From: Sva-07 sp963716095
GTDB taxonomy: Bacteria; Actinomycetota; Acidimicrobiia; Acidimicrobiales; Ilumatobacteraceae
Length of the DNA: 64,000 bases
Direction of reading: 5' to 3'
Assembly (NCBI GenBank): GCA_963716095.1
Contig: CAVQSV010000023.1
Coordinates: 62,001 to 126,000 of the forward strand
Shown: piece by piece, positions 1-8,853 of the stretch
Layout: the number at the start of each line of letters is the position of its first letter
Numbering within the stretch: the first letter of the stretch is position 1
Made by a program: the position numbers and the translations under genes
Notes under the pieces: generated by a model
The model's input: the letters and a program-made list of their open reading frames with translations, nothing else
Told to the model about the DNA's origin: nothing
Databases searched by the model: none

Positions 1-141
1 CACCTGCACGTCGAGTTCAGCACCGATCGCCGCGGCGATGACCTCGTTCTGTTCGACGACCACGATGTCGTTGCCTTCGGCCCCGAGGCGTTGGGCCAGG
101 TACCAGCCGACCTCGCCGGCACCGACGATCACTACATGCAT
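1..141 (-). CDS. TrkA-type potassium uptake protein, N-terminal fragment (partial at window edge)
   Basis: Only the first 47 residues are in the window; the gene runs off the left edge. They form a Rossmann nucleotide-binding start: a beta strand, the glycine-rich loop GAGEVG at about residues 7-12, then a second strand ending in an acidic residue (VVVEQ) that would bind the NAD(H) ribose. This is the start of an RCK/TrkA-N domain, which gates Trk/Ktr potassium channels from the cytoplasm. The ATG at 141 is immediately followed by the first strand, which fits this start. An unrelated NAD-dependent oxidoreductase cannot be fully excluded from such a short piece. Confidence 0.7.
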   Translation of the reverse strand, partial: MHVVIVGAGEVGWYLAQRLGAEGNDIVVVEQNEVIAAAIGAELDVQV

Positions 142-230
142 GACCACAGCCTGCCCGATCGGACCCACGGATCGCGAACATCACGGTCGCAGGCGTCGCT
201 CCGGCAGGCACACCGGCCCTGCGGGAGCGC

Positions 231-1226
231 TCAGGCGCTGACGGAGACCGACTCGAGCAACGCCGCCGGTGCAGCTCGCAGGGCTGCGGTGGCCTCGGAG
301 TCGGGGAAATCGTCGCAGCACGCCTCGGCGCGTGCGACGAAGTCGCGTGCGGTGGCAACAGCCGAGGCGAGTCCGTCGTTCGAACGGACGATCGCGAGCG
401 CCTGCGCCTGTGCGGCGGCGTCGAGCGGAGACCCCAGCAGCTCGGCCAACTCGGCGGAGGCCGAGGTCTCGAGCGCCAGCGTGCGAAGCACCGGAAGTGT
501 GTAGACACCCTCGACGATGTCGTGACCCGCCGGCTTGCCGAGCTGCTCGTCGGTGGCGGTGATGTCCAAGATGTCGTCGACGATCTGGAACACGGTGCCG
601 TACACGTTGCCGTACTCGGTGAGTGCGTCGACCACCGGGCGGTCGTGGCCGGCGACGATGCCGCCGATGCGGGCCGCAGTGCCGTACAGCGATGCGGTCT
701 TGCCGTGAATCGATGCGAGATAGCTGGCCTCGGTGCGCGAGCGATCGTAGGTGTGGCGAAGCTCCTCGATCTGGCCTTCGCACAACCAACCGATCGTGCG
801 CGCCAGCAACCCGGCGACTTCGGTACCCAGCGACGCAGCGATCTCGGACGCACGGGACAACAAGAAGTCGCCGGCGAGAATCGCTTGCAGGTTGCCCCAC
901 TTCGCGTTGACCGTCTCGACACCGCGCCGGGTGTCGGCTTCGTCCATGACGTCGTCGTGGTACAGCGAACCGAGGTGGACGAGCTCGCATGCGACGCCGC
1001 CGCGCACCACATCGAGCGTTGCGGGCGAGCCGAAGATCTGCGCACCGGCAACGGCCAGGACGGGCCGCAGGCGCTTGCCACCGGCGACGATCAGGTGCGA
1101 TGCGATCTCGTTGAGATATGCATCGGGAGTGACCACCGCAGCGTGCATGGCATCTTCGATGTGATCACGGTCGACGCTCATCGACGGAAGGGTCAACAGC
1201 GGCGATGCGCCGTTGGGAGCAAGCAC
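231..1226 (-). CDS. Polyprenyl (all-trans) diphosphate synthase
   Basis: Class I isoprenyl diphosphate synthase, expected to condense isopentenyl diphosphate onto an allylic primer to make a long prenyl chain for menaquinone or other lipids. Visible motifs are GGKRLRP near residue 50, the first aspartate-rich motif DDVMD near 91-95 followed by ADTRRG, and the second aspartate-rich motif DDILD near 215. These carry the magnesium-diphosphate sites. The start is uncertain: GTG 1226 gives 331 residues, ATG 1181 gives 316, and an upstream start at 1277 is possible. The hydrophobic LLTLP stretch before the ATG looks like family sequence, so I prefer the longer form. It diverges from map. Chain length of the product cannot be read from the sequence. 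Confidence 0.85.
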   Translation of the reverse strand: MLAPNGASPLLTLPSMSVDRDHIEDAMHAAVVTPDAYLNEIASHLIVAGGKRLRPVLAVAGAQIFGSPATLDVVRGGVACELVHLGSLYHDDVMDEADTRRGVETVNAKWGNLQAILAGDFLLSRASEIAASLGTEVAGLLARTIGWLCEGQIEELRHTYDRSRTEASYLASIHGKTASLYGTAARIGGIVAGHDRPVVDALTEYGNVYGTVFQIVDDILDITATDEQLGKPAGHDIVEGVYTLPVLRTLALETSASAELAELLGSPLDAAAQAQALAIVRSNDGLASAVATARDFVARAEACCDDFPDSEATAALRAAPAALLESVSVSA

Positions 1227-1348
1227 CTCTTCCTGGGACACGGCCGACAGGCTAGGCGCAACCGGGCGAGGACACACGAGCGAGCATCGAGAGCGCGATG
1301 CTGCGCCCCAGGTCGGCCCGACGCCGACTGACCCCTATCCTGGCTGCC

Positions 1349-2332
1349 ATGTCTGTGACGGCCACCGCTCCTGCGATCCTGCCGAAGGCGAACGAGGCGT
1401 GTTGGTGCGGCAGCGGCCGCAAGTACAAGCGCTGCCACAAGAAGTCCGAAGGTCGGATCCTGCCGGGTCTGGTCACACCGATGCGCACCGTTCCCGACAC
1501 CATCGCACGCCCTCCCTACGCCGACACCGGCGAGGTCGTCGCCTGGGACGAACCGCGCATCAAGAGCCCCGACACCATCCAAGCGATGCGCCACGCCGGC
1601 AAGGTCGCCGCCGAGGTGCTGCGTCTCGCCGGCGACATGGTCGCCCCCGGGGTCACGACCGAGGAGATCGACGTCTACGTCCACGACCTGTTCATCGAGC
1701 GAGGCGCGTATCCGTCCACGATCAACTATCACGGCTACCCCAAGGCGTGCTGCACGTCGTTGAACGAGGTCATCTGCCACGGCATCCCCGATTCGCGCCC
1801 GATGCAGGACGGTGACATCTGCAACATCGACGTCACCGGCTGGATCGGCGGCGTTCACGGCGACACCAACGCCACGTTCTTCGTGGGCGACGTCGACCCC
1901 GAGAGCCGTCAACTCGTCGAGGTCACCGAGGAGTGCACCTGGCACGGCATCGAGGCCGTCAGGCCGGGGCGTCCGATCAGCGACATCGGCCGGGCGATCG
2001 AAGACCACGCGAAGAAGTACCGCTACGGCGTCGTGCGGGCCTTCGTCGGCCACGGCATCGGCGAACAGTTCCACACCGACATCCAGGTGCTGCACTACTA
2101 CGACTCTCGGGCCTCCACGATCATGCGCCCCGGCATGACGTTCACGATCGAGCCGATGATCACGCTCGGCACCGTCAACTACAAGGTGTGGGACGACGAC
2201 TGGACGGCGGTGACCGCCGACGGCAAACGCACCGCGCAGTTCGAGCACACCGTTCTCGTCACCGAGGACGGTTGCGAGGTGCTCACGGGTGGGCCGGGCG
2301 CGGCGAGCCCGACGGCTCCGTGGAACCGCTGA
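1349..2332 (+). CDS. map: Methionine aminopeptidase, type I, with N-terminal SEC-C zinc motif
   Basis: Removes the initiator methionine from nascent cytosolic proteins. After the ATG at 1349 there is a short SEC-C type zinc-binding segment (CWCGSGRKYKRCH, about residues 18-30), as in some actinobacterial MetAPs, where it is thought to help ribosome association. The pita-bread catalytic domain follows. The metal ligands can be followed in order: Asp in NIDVTG, Asp in HGDTNATF, His in GHGIGEQFH, Glu in TIEPM, and Glu in the final QFEHTV. At 327 residues it is the normal size for the extended form. Its 3' end overlaps the convergent membrane-protein gene by about 50 bases. Confidence 0.93.
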   Translation: MSVTATAPAILPKANEACWCGSGRKYKRCHKKSEGRILPGLVTPMRTVPDTIARPPYADTGEVVAWDEPRIKSPDTIQAMRHAGKVAAEVLRLAGDMVAPGVTTEEIDVYVHDLFIERGAYPSTINYHGYPKACCTSLNEVICHGIPDSRPMQDGDICNIDVTGWIGGVHGDTNATFFVGDVDPESRQLVEVTEECTWHGIEAVRPGRPISDIGRAIEDHAKKYRYGVVRAFVGHGIGEQFHTDIQVLHYYDSRASTIMRPGMTFTIEPMITLGTVNYKVWDDDWTAVTADGKRTAQFEHTVLVTEDGCEVLTGGPGAASPTAPWNR

Positions 2333-3363
2333 CCGGCTGACCGCCCGCCCCGGCGGCAGGCACCGGCGCAACGAACAGCCACCAGAGCGCCATGCCGACG
2401 AGCGACGCGCCGCCCGCCAGCGCTGCCGCGGTCACGAACCGGTCGAGCCAGAACGGCGCCGACGTCGGGAGGATGGCCGCCGAGAGCCCGTCACGCTTCA
2501 CGAAACCCCAGATGACCAGTTCGGCGCCAACGAGCAACAACGCTGCGTCGGCGGCGAATCGAAGGTTGCGCATCGCCATCACCAGCCCGATCGAGGTGGA
2601 GACGACGGCGATCAGTGGCAGGACGAACCACACCGTTCTCGGATCGGTCGCTGCCGGCAACGACAGGAACTGCGCGAGTCCAACGGCGAGTGCCACCAGC
2701 ACCAGCGGGACCACTGCGAACAGCGGCGGGAGATGACGTCCCCGCAGGAACCACGCACCGAGACCAACGCCGACCCCGGCGACGAGACCCAGCACCATGG
2801 GGACGGGTGACGGCGCCGGCTGCCACGTGCTGATCACGGTGACCTCGACGGTGTCTCCGTCGACCACGATCGGGATCACGGCTTCGAGGATCTGATCGCC
2901 GGCCGACAGGCCGAACGGGCGGGCACTCTGCATCCAGTGCGCACGGTGGTCGTGCCACGCCCAGTAGCCGCCGGCGGCGACTTCCTTCCAACTCGGTTCG
3001 GCGTCGGCACGCGCGCCGTCTGGGACGCCGTCGTTGCCGAAGCGGTCGGCGTTGAGGTACGTGGCCGGCGAGTTCTGATTCTCGAGCACGACTCCATCCG
3101 GCCGGAACCACAGGTAGTCCTCGCCTTCGTAGCCGAGCACGAACGCTTCGGTGCCCGCTTCCGCCGCGCATCTCGAAGAACGAGTCGCCGCCGATGATGC
3201 CGACCTCGATCGTGGAGGTCTCCGGTTCGACCGAACGGACCTCGGACAGGTAGTCGGTGGGCCCGGCCGGATCCGCGAACGCCGGCGTGGCGACGGCCAC
3301 TGCCAGCCCCACGCCGGTGACCACACCGGTCAGGATCTTGCGCAGCCGACCTGTGCGACTCAT
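2283..3363 (-). pseudogene. Frameshifted exported/membrane protein in the SCO1-cupredoxin operon
   Basis: Starts with a clear signal peptide (MSRTGRLRK, hydrophobic core, cleavage after AFA). An extracellular domain of roughly 150 residues follows, then six or seven hydrophobic helices. The frame breaks after FFEMR: the downstream sequence (AEAGTEAFVLGYEGEDYLW) lies in another frame and is restored by removing one base in the GC stretch at about 3161-3165. The ATG at 3363 overlaps the stop of the cupredoxin gene as ATGA, so the two are probably translationally coupled. I do not recognise the family. Its place behind SCO1 and a cupredoxin suggests a copper or cytochrome-oxidase role. The shift could be a real mutation, but similar single-base shifts recur in this window. 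Confidence 0.6.
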
Positions 3364-3764
3364 GCGTTGACGACGAGGACCAGCTGGCCGCTCGGGTGCA
3401 CGGTGCAGACGCCCTCGAACTCGCCGGGGGTGGAGAACCGTTGAGTGAGCGTCTCGTTGGCTCCGACGAAGAACGGCCCGACCGTGTGGCCACGATCGTC
3501 CTGGTTCTCGATGCGGATCGTGTCGCCGACGTTCACCTCGAGTTCCGCCGGGAGGATCTCGAGCGGCGTACCGGCATCGAGCGCTTCTCCGGCACCCACG
3601 GGGATCACGTACTCGAGCGTGGCGGCGTCGTCGACGGTCACCGCCTCGGTCTGAGGCTGTGCGCCGTCGTCGCCACACCCGACCGCGGCGACGGCCAGCA
3701 GCCCGGTGAGGAGCACGGTGACCATCGTCCGCAACGGCGAGGCGATCACACCCGATGGGCTCAT
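3360..3764 (-). CDS. Cupredoxin-like lipoprotein
   Basis: A 134-residue exported protein with a lipobox ending at Cys (AAVGC) and an acidic linker. The C-terminal part resembles a plastocyanin/azurin fold. The second half holds a possible type-1 copper site: His in DRGHTVGPF, then Cys and His in VCTVHPSGQL, close to the C-x(n)-H-x(n)-M/L arrangement but with Leu in the axial position. It is coupled by ATGA overlaps to SCO1 upstream and to the membrane protein downstream. A copper or electron-transfer role outside the membrane is inferred. The start at 3764 is chosen because it gives the coupled overlap and a good signal peptide. Confidence 0.78.
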   Translation of the reverse strand: MSPSGVIASPLRTMVTVLLTGLLAVAAVGCGDDGAQPQTEAVTVDDAATLEYVIPVGAGEALDAGTPLEILPAELEVNVGDTIRIENQDDRGHTVGPFFVGANETLTQRFSTPGEFEGVCTVHPSGQLVLVVNA

Positions 3765-4447
3765 GTCGCGGCCTGCGCCGCGAACAGTTGCTCGACGTCG
3801 GCGGCCATCTCCGACGACGACGTCCCGAACGGCCACGTCACCACGAGACGACCCTGGTCGTCGACCAGATACAGGAATCCGCTGTGGGAGACCTCGATGT
3901 CACCCTCGTCACTGGTGGTGACGTCGTAGCTCACCCCGAACGGTTCCGCCGCCGCAGCCAGACGGTCGGCATCGGTGGTGCCGGCAGCCACTGCGTCGGC
4001 GACGAAGCTCTCGACGTAGCCGGGGAGGAGTTCGTTGTCGCGATCGGGGTCGACGGTGACCATCACCGTGCTCACCTGGGCCGCGATGTCCTCGGGGAGG
4101 CGCCGCATCGTGACCGCCCAGTCGGCCATCGTGGTCGGGCACACATCAGGGCAGTTCGTGTAGCCGAAGTACACCGACTGGAACCCGCCGGGCTCCGCTC
4201 GGAAGACGAGGTCGGTTCCGGGTTCGGTGAGCGATGGCACGGTCGTGGCATCGACGACGGGCGCCGGGTCGCGCACGATCCCGGCGAGTTCTCGTGCACC
4301 AGCGTCGTCGGTGGTCGTCCCGGTGGTCACCGACGGAGTCGTTGGTTCCGCCGAGTCGCCGTCGCTCCCACAGCCGAGCAGCACCAGGGCCGCGACGACA
4401 GCGAGACCGGCCGCGTGCTTCGTGCGATGAATTCGGTGAGGTTGCAT
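3761..4447 (-). CDS. SCO1/SenC family copper chaperone lipoprotein
   Basis: Thioredoxin-fold protein that delivers copper to, or maintains the thiols of, the CuA site of cytochrome c oxidase. The N-terminus has a signal peptide with a lipobox (LVLLGC). The defining CxxxCP motif is intact in TNCPDVCPTTMADW, and the distal copper-ligand His lies in EVSHSGFLYLVDD. At 228 residues it is of normal size. It follows the cytochrome c gene by 19 bases and overlaps the cupredoxin gene by ATGA. The start ATG at 4447 has a GGAG about ten bases upstream; an alternative ATG lies at 4474. Confidence 0.9.
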   Translation of the reverse strand: MQPHRIHRTKHAAGLAVVAALVLLGCGSDGDSAEPTTPSVTTGTTTDDAGARELAGIVRDPAPVVDATTVPSLTEPGTDLVFRAEPGGFQSVYFGYTNCPDVCPTTMADWAVTMRRLPEDIAAQVSTVMVTVDPDRDNELLPGYVESFVADAVAAGTTDADRLAAAAEPFGVSYDVTTSDEGDIEVSHSGFLYLVDDQGRLVVTWPFGTSSSEMAADVEQLFAAQAAT

Positions 4448-4466
4448 GGGGGGAGTCTCCGCCAGC

Positions 4467-4934
4467 TCACCCATCGGCGAGCGTTTCGATGTAGGCGACG
4501 ATGTCGGCGATCTCGGCATCGCTCAGATTATTGGCCGGCATCCTCAGGTTGTAGTCGGCAACCAACTCGGCGCCGGGATCCGCGATCGACCTGATCAGAT
4601 AGGCCGTGTCGGCGACCACGGTGGTGCCGTCAGCCAGTGGCACCTCGGCGCCGGCGAGGCCGACGAGCGGCGGCCCAGCGCCCCCACCGAAGTCCTGACC
4701 ATGGCAGCCGGCGCACCCCATGCTCCGCGCCAACTGCTCGCCGCTGGCGGCATCGCCACCGGTGCCACCGCCAGCTGATGTTCCAGCCGGCGCCTCGATC
4801 GTCGCCGCCGCGCCATCGCCGCCGCCATCGTCATCGTCACCGCAGGCCGCTGCGGCGACGGCCAGGCAGAGTGTCGCCGCCGCTGCAACCGCGAGGTTGG
4901 TGGCCTGTCGGCGTCGGGTTGCTCGTCGTTCCAT
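4467..4934 (-). CDS. Cytochrome c, class I, membrane-anchored lipoprotein
   Basis: First gene of the SCO1/cupredoxin operon. It has an arginine-rich N-terminus, a hydrophobic core ending in a lipobox (AVAAAAC), and an Asp/Gly/Ala-rich linker. A single class I cytochrome domain of about 90 residues follows. The haem attachment site is CAGCH, and the sixth ligand Met is visible in LRMPANNLSDAE. Attached to the outer membrane face, it would carry electrons to an oxidase or a copper protein. The family is certain from the motifs; the redox partner is not shown. Confidence 0.9.
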   Translation of the reverse strand: MERRATRRRQATNLAVAAAATLCLAVAAAACGDDDDGGGDGAAATIEAPAGTSAGGGTGGDAASGEQLARSMGCAGCHGQDFGGGAGPPLVGLAGAEVPLADGTTVVADTAYLIRSIADPGAELVADYNLRMPANNLSDAEIADIVAYIETLADG

Positions 4935-5069
4935 CGCGTTCTCACCCGTCCTTGTGTCGTCTGGTGGGTCGCCTCACCGCGGACTCGGCGATCGCAACCC
5001 GTTGCCCGTTCACGGTCGTCCGCCGCACGGTCCTGGTTCCCGACGGATCACTCGGGTTCTCGGAGGGAC

Positions 5070-5627
5070 TCAGAGCGCAACCGTTCCGTCGGCATCAGGT
5101 TCGCGCAGCATCTCCACCAAGTCAGATCGTGCTCTGGCAACACGCGACCGGACCGTGCCGATCGGCACGTCGAGCACCTCGGCGGCCTCGTCGTACTGCA
5201 ACCCGAGCACCTGGGTGAGCACGAACGCACTCCGACGATCGTCGGAGAGTGCCGCCAGGACCTCGTCGAGGTCGACCCTCCCCGATCGATCCGGATCGAT
5301 CACCGAACCGTCGAGCGAGCCCGCGGTGGTGTTGCTGAGCACCGCCTGGTCGAGACGACGCCGGCGTGTGGCCCGCCGGGCGTGGTCGGCGCAGGTGCGC
5401 CGGGCGATGGTCAACAACCAGCCCCGTGCAGCCCCGTCGGCCCGGAATCGATGGATCGAGCCGATCGCCCGCTCATAGGTCTCCTGGGCGAGGTCGTCGG
5501 CATACTCGACGTCGCCGAGGTATCGACACAGCCGCCAGACGTCGGCCTGCGTCTCGGCCACGAACCGCTCGAGCGCCACGCGATCACCGTCACGCGCGGC
5601 GATCAGCAACCGGGTCAGATGGTCCAC
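5070..5627 (-). CDS. ECF-type RNA polymerase sigma factor
   Basis: About 185 residues with only sigma regions 2 and 4, the ECF plan. Region 2 contains YADDLAQETYERAI (core binding and -10 recognition), followed by the tryptophan and basic patch of region 2.4. Region 4 ends with the helix-turn-helix sequence IGTVRSRVARAR, with AFVLTQVLGLQYDEAAEVL before it. It diverges from a zinc-finger anti-sigma gene, so the two probably form a regulatory pair. Nearby cytochrome c, SCO1 and cupredoxin genes make a redox or metal signal plausible, but this is inference. GTG 5627 is chosen; ATG 5678 is an alternative that shortens the intergenic region. Confidence 0.88.
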   Translation of the reverse strand: MDHLTRLLIAARDGDRVALERFVAETQADVWRLCRYLGDVEYADDLAQETYERAIGSIHRFRADGAARGWLLTIARRTCADHARRATRRRRLDQAVLSNTTAGSLDGSVIDPDRSGRVDLDEVLAALSDDRRSAFVLTQVLGLQYDEAAEVLDVPIGTVRSRVARARSDLVEMLREPDADGTVAL

Positions 5628-5731
5628 GACGCCAGTCTCGCAGCGCGTGGCCTCGACGACGCAGTGACCAATGTCCATATCTGCGAGCCACCTCGGGAAC
5701 CATTCGGACCCACCCGACGACCAACACATCC

Positions 5732-6373
5732 ATGGAGTCGATCGATTGCGAGACCATCCGCGAGGTGCTGTCTGCCCGCGCCGACGGGGAGGCATCGAAC
5801 GACGAGATCGCTGCCGCAGACGCCCACATCAGCAACTGCCCGGGATGCGAACGCTTCGCCACCGACATGGCCGGCATCGACCGCATGGTGCGGGTTCGCC
5901 CGGCCGAGCCGGTTCCGAGCCTGGTGGCTTCGGTGACCGCACGGGCCCGGCCCGCCCGCCTCGGGCGCGGCGGTTGGCTCCGACCAGCGCTCGCCTGGGT
6001 CGCCGTCGTGATGCTCGTGCAGAGCTTGCCGGCACTGCTGTTCGGCGAGGCATCCGGCACCAGCCCGCACCTCGCACGTCACCTCGGCGCATTCGGCGCC
6101 GCGCTGGCAATCGGATTCGCCTACGCCGCCTGGAAGCCCCACCGGGCGTTCGGACTGCTGCCGTTCACCGCTGCGCTGGTGGCCACGACCACGGTCAGCA
6201 TCGTTGCCGACATCGTCACCGGCTCGCGAACCCCCCTCGCCGAGCTGATCCACATCACCGAACTCGCCGGCCTCGCACTGCTGTGGATGGTGGCAGGTTC
6301 ACCGGGTTGGCGAGGGCGCCAGTCTCGCCGGCGGCGCCACTCAGGGTTGCCGCGCCTCGATCCGCTCCAGTAA
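5732..6373 (+). CDS. Zinc-finger anti-sigma factor, membrane protein
   Basis: The N-terminal 60 residues form a zf-HC2 / ZAS anti-sigma domain with HISNCPGC (HxxxCxxC), the zinc and redox-sensitive motif of this family. A linker and about four hydrophobic helices follow (roughly residues 85-180), so the sigma-binding domain sits in the cytoplasm. It is divergent from the ECF sigma gene with about 100 bases between the starts, and is the obvious partner. It overlaps the convergent methyltransferase gene by about 33 bases at its 3' end. The signal sensed is unknown. Confidence 0.85.
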   Translation: MESIDCETIREVLSARADGEASNDEIAAADAHISNCPGCERFATDMAGIDRMVRVRPAEPVPSLVASVTARARPARLGRGGWLRPALAWVAVVMLVQSLPALLFGEASGTSPHLARHLGAFGAALAIGFAYAAWKPHRAFGLLPFTAALVATTTVSIVADIVTGSRTPLAELIHITELAGLALLWMVAGSPGWRGRQSRRRRHSGLPRLDPLQ

Positions 6374-7747
6374 CGCGCTCCACCACACGGCCAACTCGGC
6401 ATCGTTCGAGATGCCGTATGCACCATCGACGGCGCCACCGCAGGCGCGCACGTCGGCATGCCGGAGTGCTTCGACCGCCGGACCGAGATCGCCGCTCGGC
6501 CAGGGCAGGGCGCCGAGGGTGACCGGCGACAATCGGATCGAGTCGGCCGACATGCCCGTCCCCGCGCCCCGATGCCACAACCAGGCCGACGCGACCGGCG
6601 ACGTGAGCACAGCAGCGATCTCCCAGGCTGCCGCTTCGAGCTGGGCGGGCGTGCGGCGGTCGTCGTCGTCCCAGTGTGCGCCGGTCGGATAGATGCCGAG
6701 CACCGGGACAGCGGGCAGCCAGTCGCCGTGAGGGTCGCACACCGCTTCGACGATCCGGGTCTGGTTGGCCACGAGCACCTTCGGCACCAGGCGACGTTGC
6801 GCCCACCGGGCCATGTGATCGTCGAGTCGGGAGAGGTCGACGCGCGGCCGCTCGAAACGTTGCTTCGCGAACGTGATCGAGCGAGCGCCCCACCACGACC
6901 GGCCCGGGTCGACGAGACCGGAGGTGATGAGCGGTGGTCCACCGTCGTGATCGCCGACCGCGGGGATCATGCCGTAGTACTCGTCCCGGAAGTTGGCGTT
7001 GAGTCGGGCCCGATCGCCGAGCGTGGCGTCCGTCGACAGTCCGTCCGGCACGGCCGGGACGTCGTGGCGGCTCGTGACCACGTGTGACCAGTTCGATCGG
7101 CGTGCGGTGGGTTCGGCGCGTCCGAATTCGAAGGCCAGCACGCACACGTGTACCTGTGCGTCGAACACCCTGCGGCCGGTCCACCACGACCAGACCATGT
7201 GGGCCCGCTCACCGATCGACGTTCGGATGTCGGTGGCGTCACGTGATGCGAGGAGGGACTGTGGGAGCACCAGTGCGACGCGTCCACCGTCGGGATCGAC
7301 CAGCTCGCCGGCGAGGGCGAGGAACTCGACGGCGGCGTCCGCGTACGGGCCGCCACCGCGCCCGCTCGAACCACCACGGGTGGTGGCAGATGCCATCTGT
7401 GACAGGTACGGAGGATTGCCGATCACGAGGTCGACGTGCCGGGCCGGCCACGTCGTCGCCAGTGCGTCTGCCTGCCGCAGCTCTGCGTCGTCGGGCAGCG
7501 CAGCACGCGCCGCATCGATCGCCCCGAGGTCGAGGTCGCAGCCGATCAGCGTTGCCGAAGCCCCCAACGATTCGATCCGGTCGCGGGCAGCGGCCAGGAA
7601 CCTGCCGTCGCCGCATGACGGGTCGAGCACGACGATGGGGTGCGAACGCGCCGCCACGAACTCGGGCGTCACCACGGCGTCGACCACGGTGTCGACGAGA
7701 TCGAACGGCGTGTACCAGGCTCCGAGCTCCTTGCGCGTCCCGACCAC
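6341..7747 (-). CDS. N6-adenine DNA methyltransferase, Eco57I/type IIG-like, without nuclease
   Basis: Class I SAM-dependent DNA methyltransferase of the gamma type. The SAM-binding motif is DPSCGDGRFL near residue 50, and the catalytic NPPY motif of N6-adenine methylases lies near 120 (VIGNPPYLSQM). The remaining 300 residues resemble the target-recognition part of Eco57I-like enzymes. No PD-(D/E)xK nuclease motif precedes the methylase domain, and no restriction gene is adjacent, so it looks like an orphan or regulatory methylase. The start is GTG 7747, since earlier in-frame starts run into the divergent coaA gene. A tRNA- or rRNA-modifying role is less likely but not excluded. Confidence 0.78.
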   Translation of the reverse strand: MVGTRKELGAWYTPFDLVDTVVDAVVTPEFVAARSHPIVVLDPSCGDGRFLAAARDRIESLGASATLIGCDLDLGAIDAARAALPDDAELRQADALATTWPARHVDLVIGNPPYLSQMASATTRGGSSGRGGGPYADAAVEFLALAGELVDPDGGRVALVLPQSLLASRDATDIRTSIGERAHMVWSWWTGRRVFDAQVHVCVLAFEFGRAEPTARRSNWSHVVTSRHDVPAVPDGLSTDATLGDRARLNANFRDEYYGMIPAVGDHDGGPPLITSGLVDPGRSWWGARSITFAKQRFERPRVDLSRLDDHMARWAQRRLVPKVLVANQTRIVEAVCDPHGDWLPAVPVLGIYPTGAHWDDDDRRTPAQLEAAAWEIAAVLTSPVASAWLWHRGAGTGMSADSIRLSPVTLGALPWPSGDLGPAVEALRHADVRACGGAVDGAYGISNDAELAVWWSALLERIEARQP

Positions 7748-7880
7748 GCGGGCAGCGTACGGCTCGGGCGAACATCCGACGGCGATCTGCGTGAGCGCCG
7801 AGATCGAGTTCGTGCGTCGTCGCTCACACAGAACGGCGTCCTCTGGGGCGGCGCGGGTCGCGCGGCCTACAGTCGTCGCC

Positions 7881-8840
7881 GTGACCCAGACCGCGAGCGG
7901 CGGCCCCTCCCCGGCGGCCAACGGCACCAGTCGCTACGTCGAGTTCGACCGCGAGGCCTGGTCGGAGCTGCGAGCCGCCACGCCGCTCACGCTGGCGCAA
8001 CCAGAACTCGAACGGCTGCGAGGCATCAACGAGCGCATCGATCTCGACGAGGTGGCCACCGTCTACCTGCCGCTCAGCCGATTGCTCAACCTGTACATCA
8101 GCGCCACCCAGGACCTGCACCGGGTGTCGGCAACGTTCCTCGGCACGATCGCTCCGAAGGTGCCCTACGTCATCGGGATCGCCGGGAGCGTCGCCGTCGG
8201 CAAGAGCACGTTCGCCCGCATCCTGCAGGCGTTGCTCGAGCAGTGGCCCGACCATCCCAAGGTCGACCTGATCACCACCGACGGCTTCCTCTACCCGAAC
8301 CGCGTGCTCGAAGAACGCGGCATCATGAACCGCAAGGGGTTTCCCGAGTCGTACGACACCAAGGCGCTGTTGCAGGTGCTGCGCCAGATCAAGAGCGGGC
8401 ACGATCACGTGCAGGCGCCCGTGTACAGCCATGTCGTCTACGACATCCTGCCCGACGAGAAGGTCGTCGTCAGCGACGCCGACATCGTGATCATCGAAGG
8501 GCTCAACGTGCTCCAGACCCGGAGTGGCGCGCCCGAGTTCGTCAGCGACTACTTCGACTTCTCCATCTACGTCGACGCCGACGAGGACGACATCGAGCAG
8601 TGGTACGTCGACCGGTTCCTCGCGCTGCGGGCGTCGGTGTTCCAGGATCCCGACTCGTTCTTCCGGTTCTACGCCGAACTCAGCGATGACGAAGCCGTCG
8701 AGACCGCCCGGCGCATCTGGCGCGAGATCAACGGCTTGAACCTGCGCGAGAACATCGAGCCGACGCGTGACCGAGCGTCGCTGGTCGTGCACAAGACCGG
8801 CGACCACCGAGTCGACCGCGTCCAGCTGCTGCGGCTGTAG
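7881..8840 (+). CDS. coaA: Pantothenate kinase, type I
   Basis: Phosphorylates pantothenate with ATP in the first committed step of coenzyme A synthesis. The P-loop GSVAVGKSTFARIL is near residue 100, followed by TTDGFLYPN and NRKGFPESYD, which are characteristic of CoaA. The protein ends HKTGDHRVDRVQLLRL, close to the usual family end. At 319 residues it matches the family length. GTG 7881 is the only start that leaves a normal N-terminus. It diverges from the methyltransferase gene and is followed 13 bases later by the HisN-like gene. Confidence 0.94.
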   Translation: MTQTASGGPSPAANGTSRYVEFDREAWSELRAATPLTLAQPELERLRGINERIDLDEVATVYLPLSRLLNLYISATQDLHRVSATFLGTIAPKVPYVIGIAGSVAVGKSTFARILQALLEQWPDHPKVDLITTDGFLYPNRVLEERGIMNRKGFPESYDTKALLQVLRQIKSGHDHVQAPVYSHVVYDILPDEKVVVSDADIVIIEGLNVLQTRSGAPEFVSDYFDFSIYVDADEDDIEQWYVDRFLALRASVFQDPDSFFRFYAELSDDEAVETARRIWREINGLNLRENIEPTRDRASLVVHKTGDHRVDRVQLLRL

Positions 8841-8853
8841 CAGGATCTCGGAG

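Noticed and set aside
5696..5720. GGAACC and CGACGA as an ECF promoter before the anti-sigma gene
   Set aside because: Poor -10 match and too close to the start codon.
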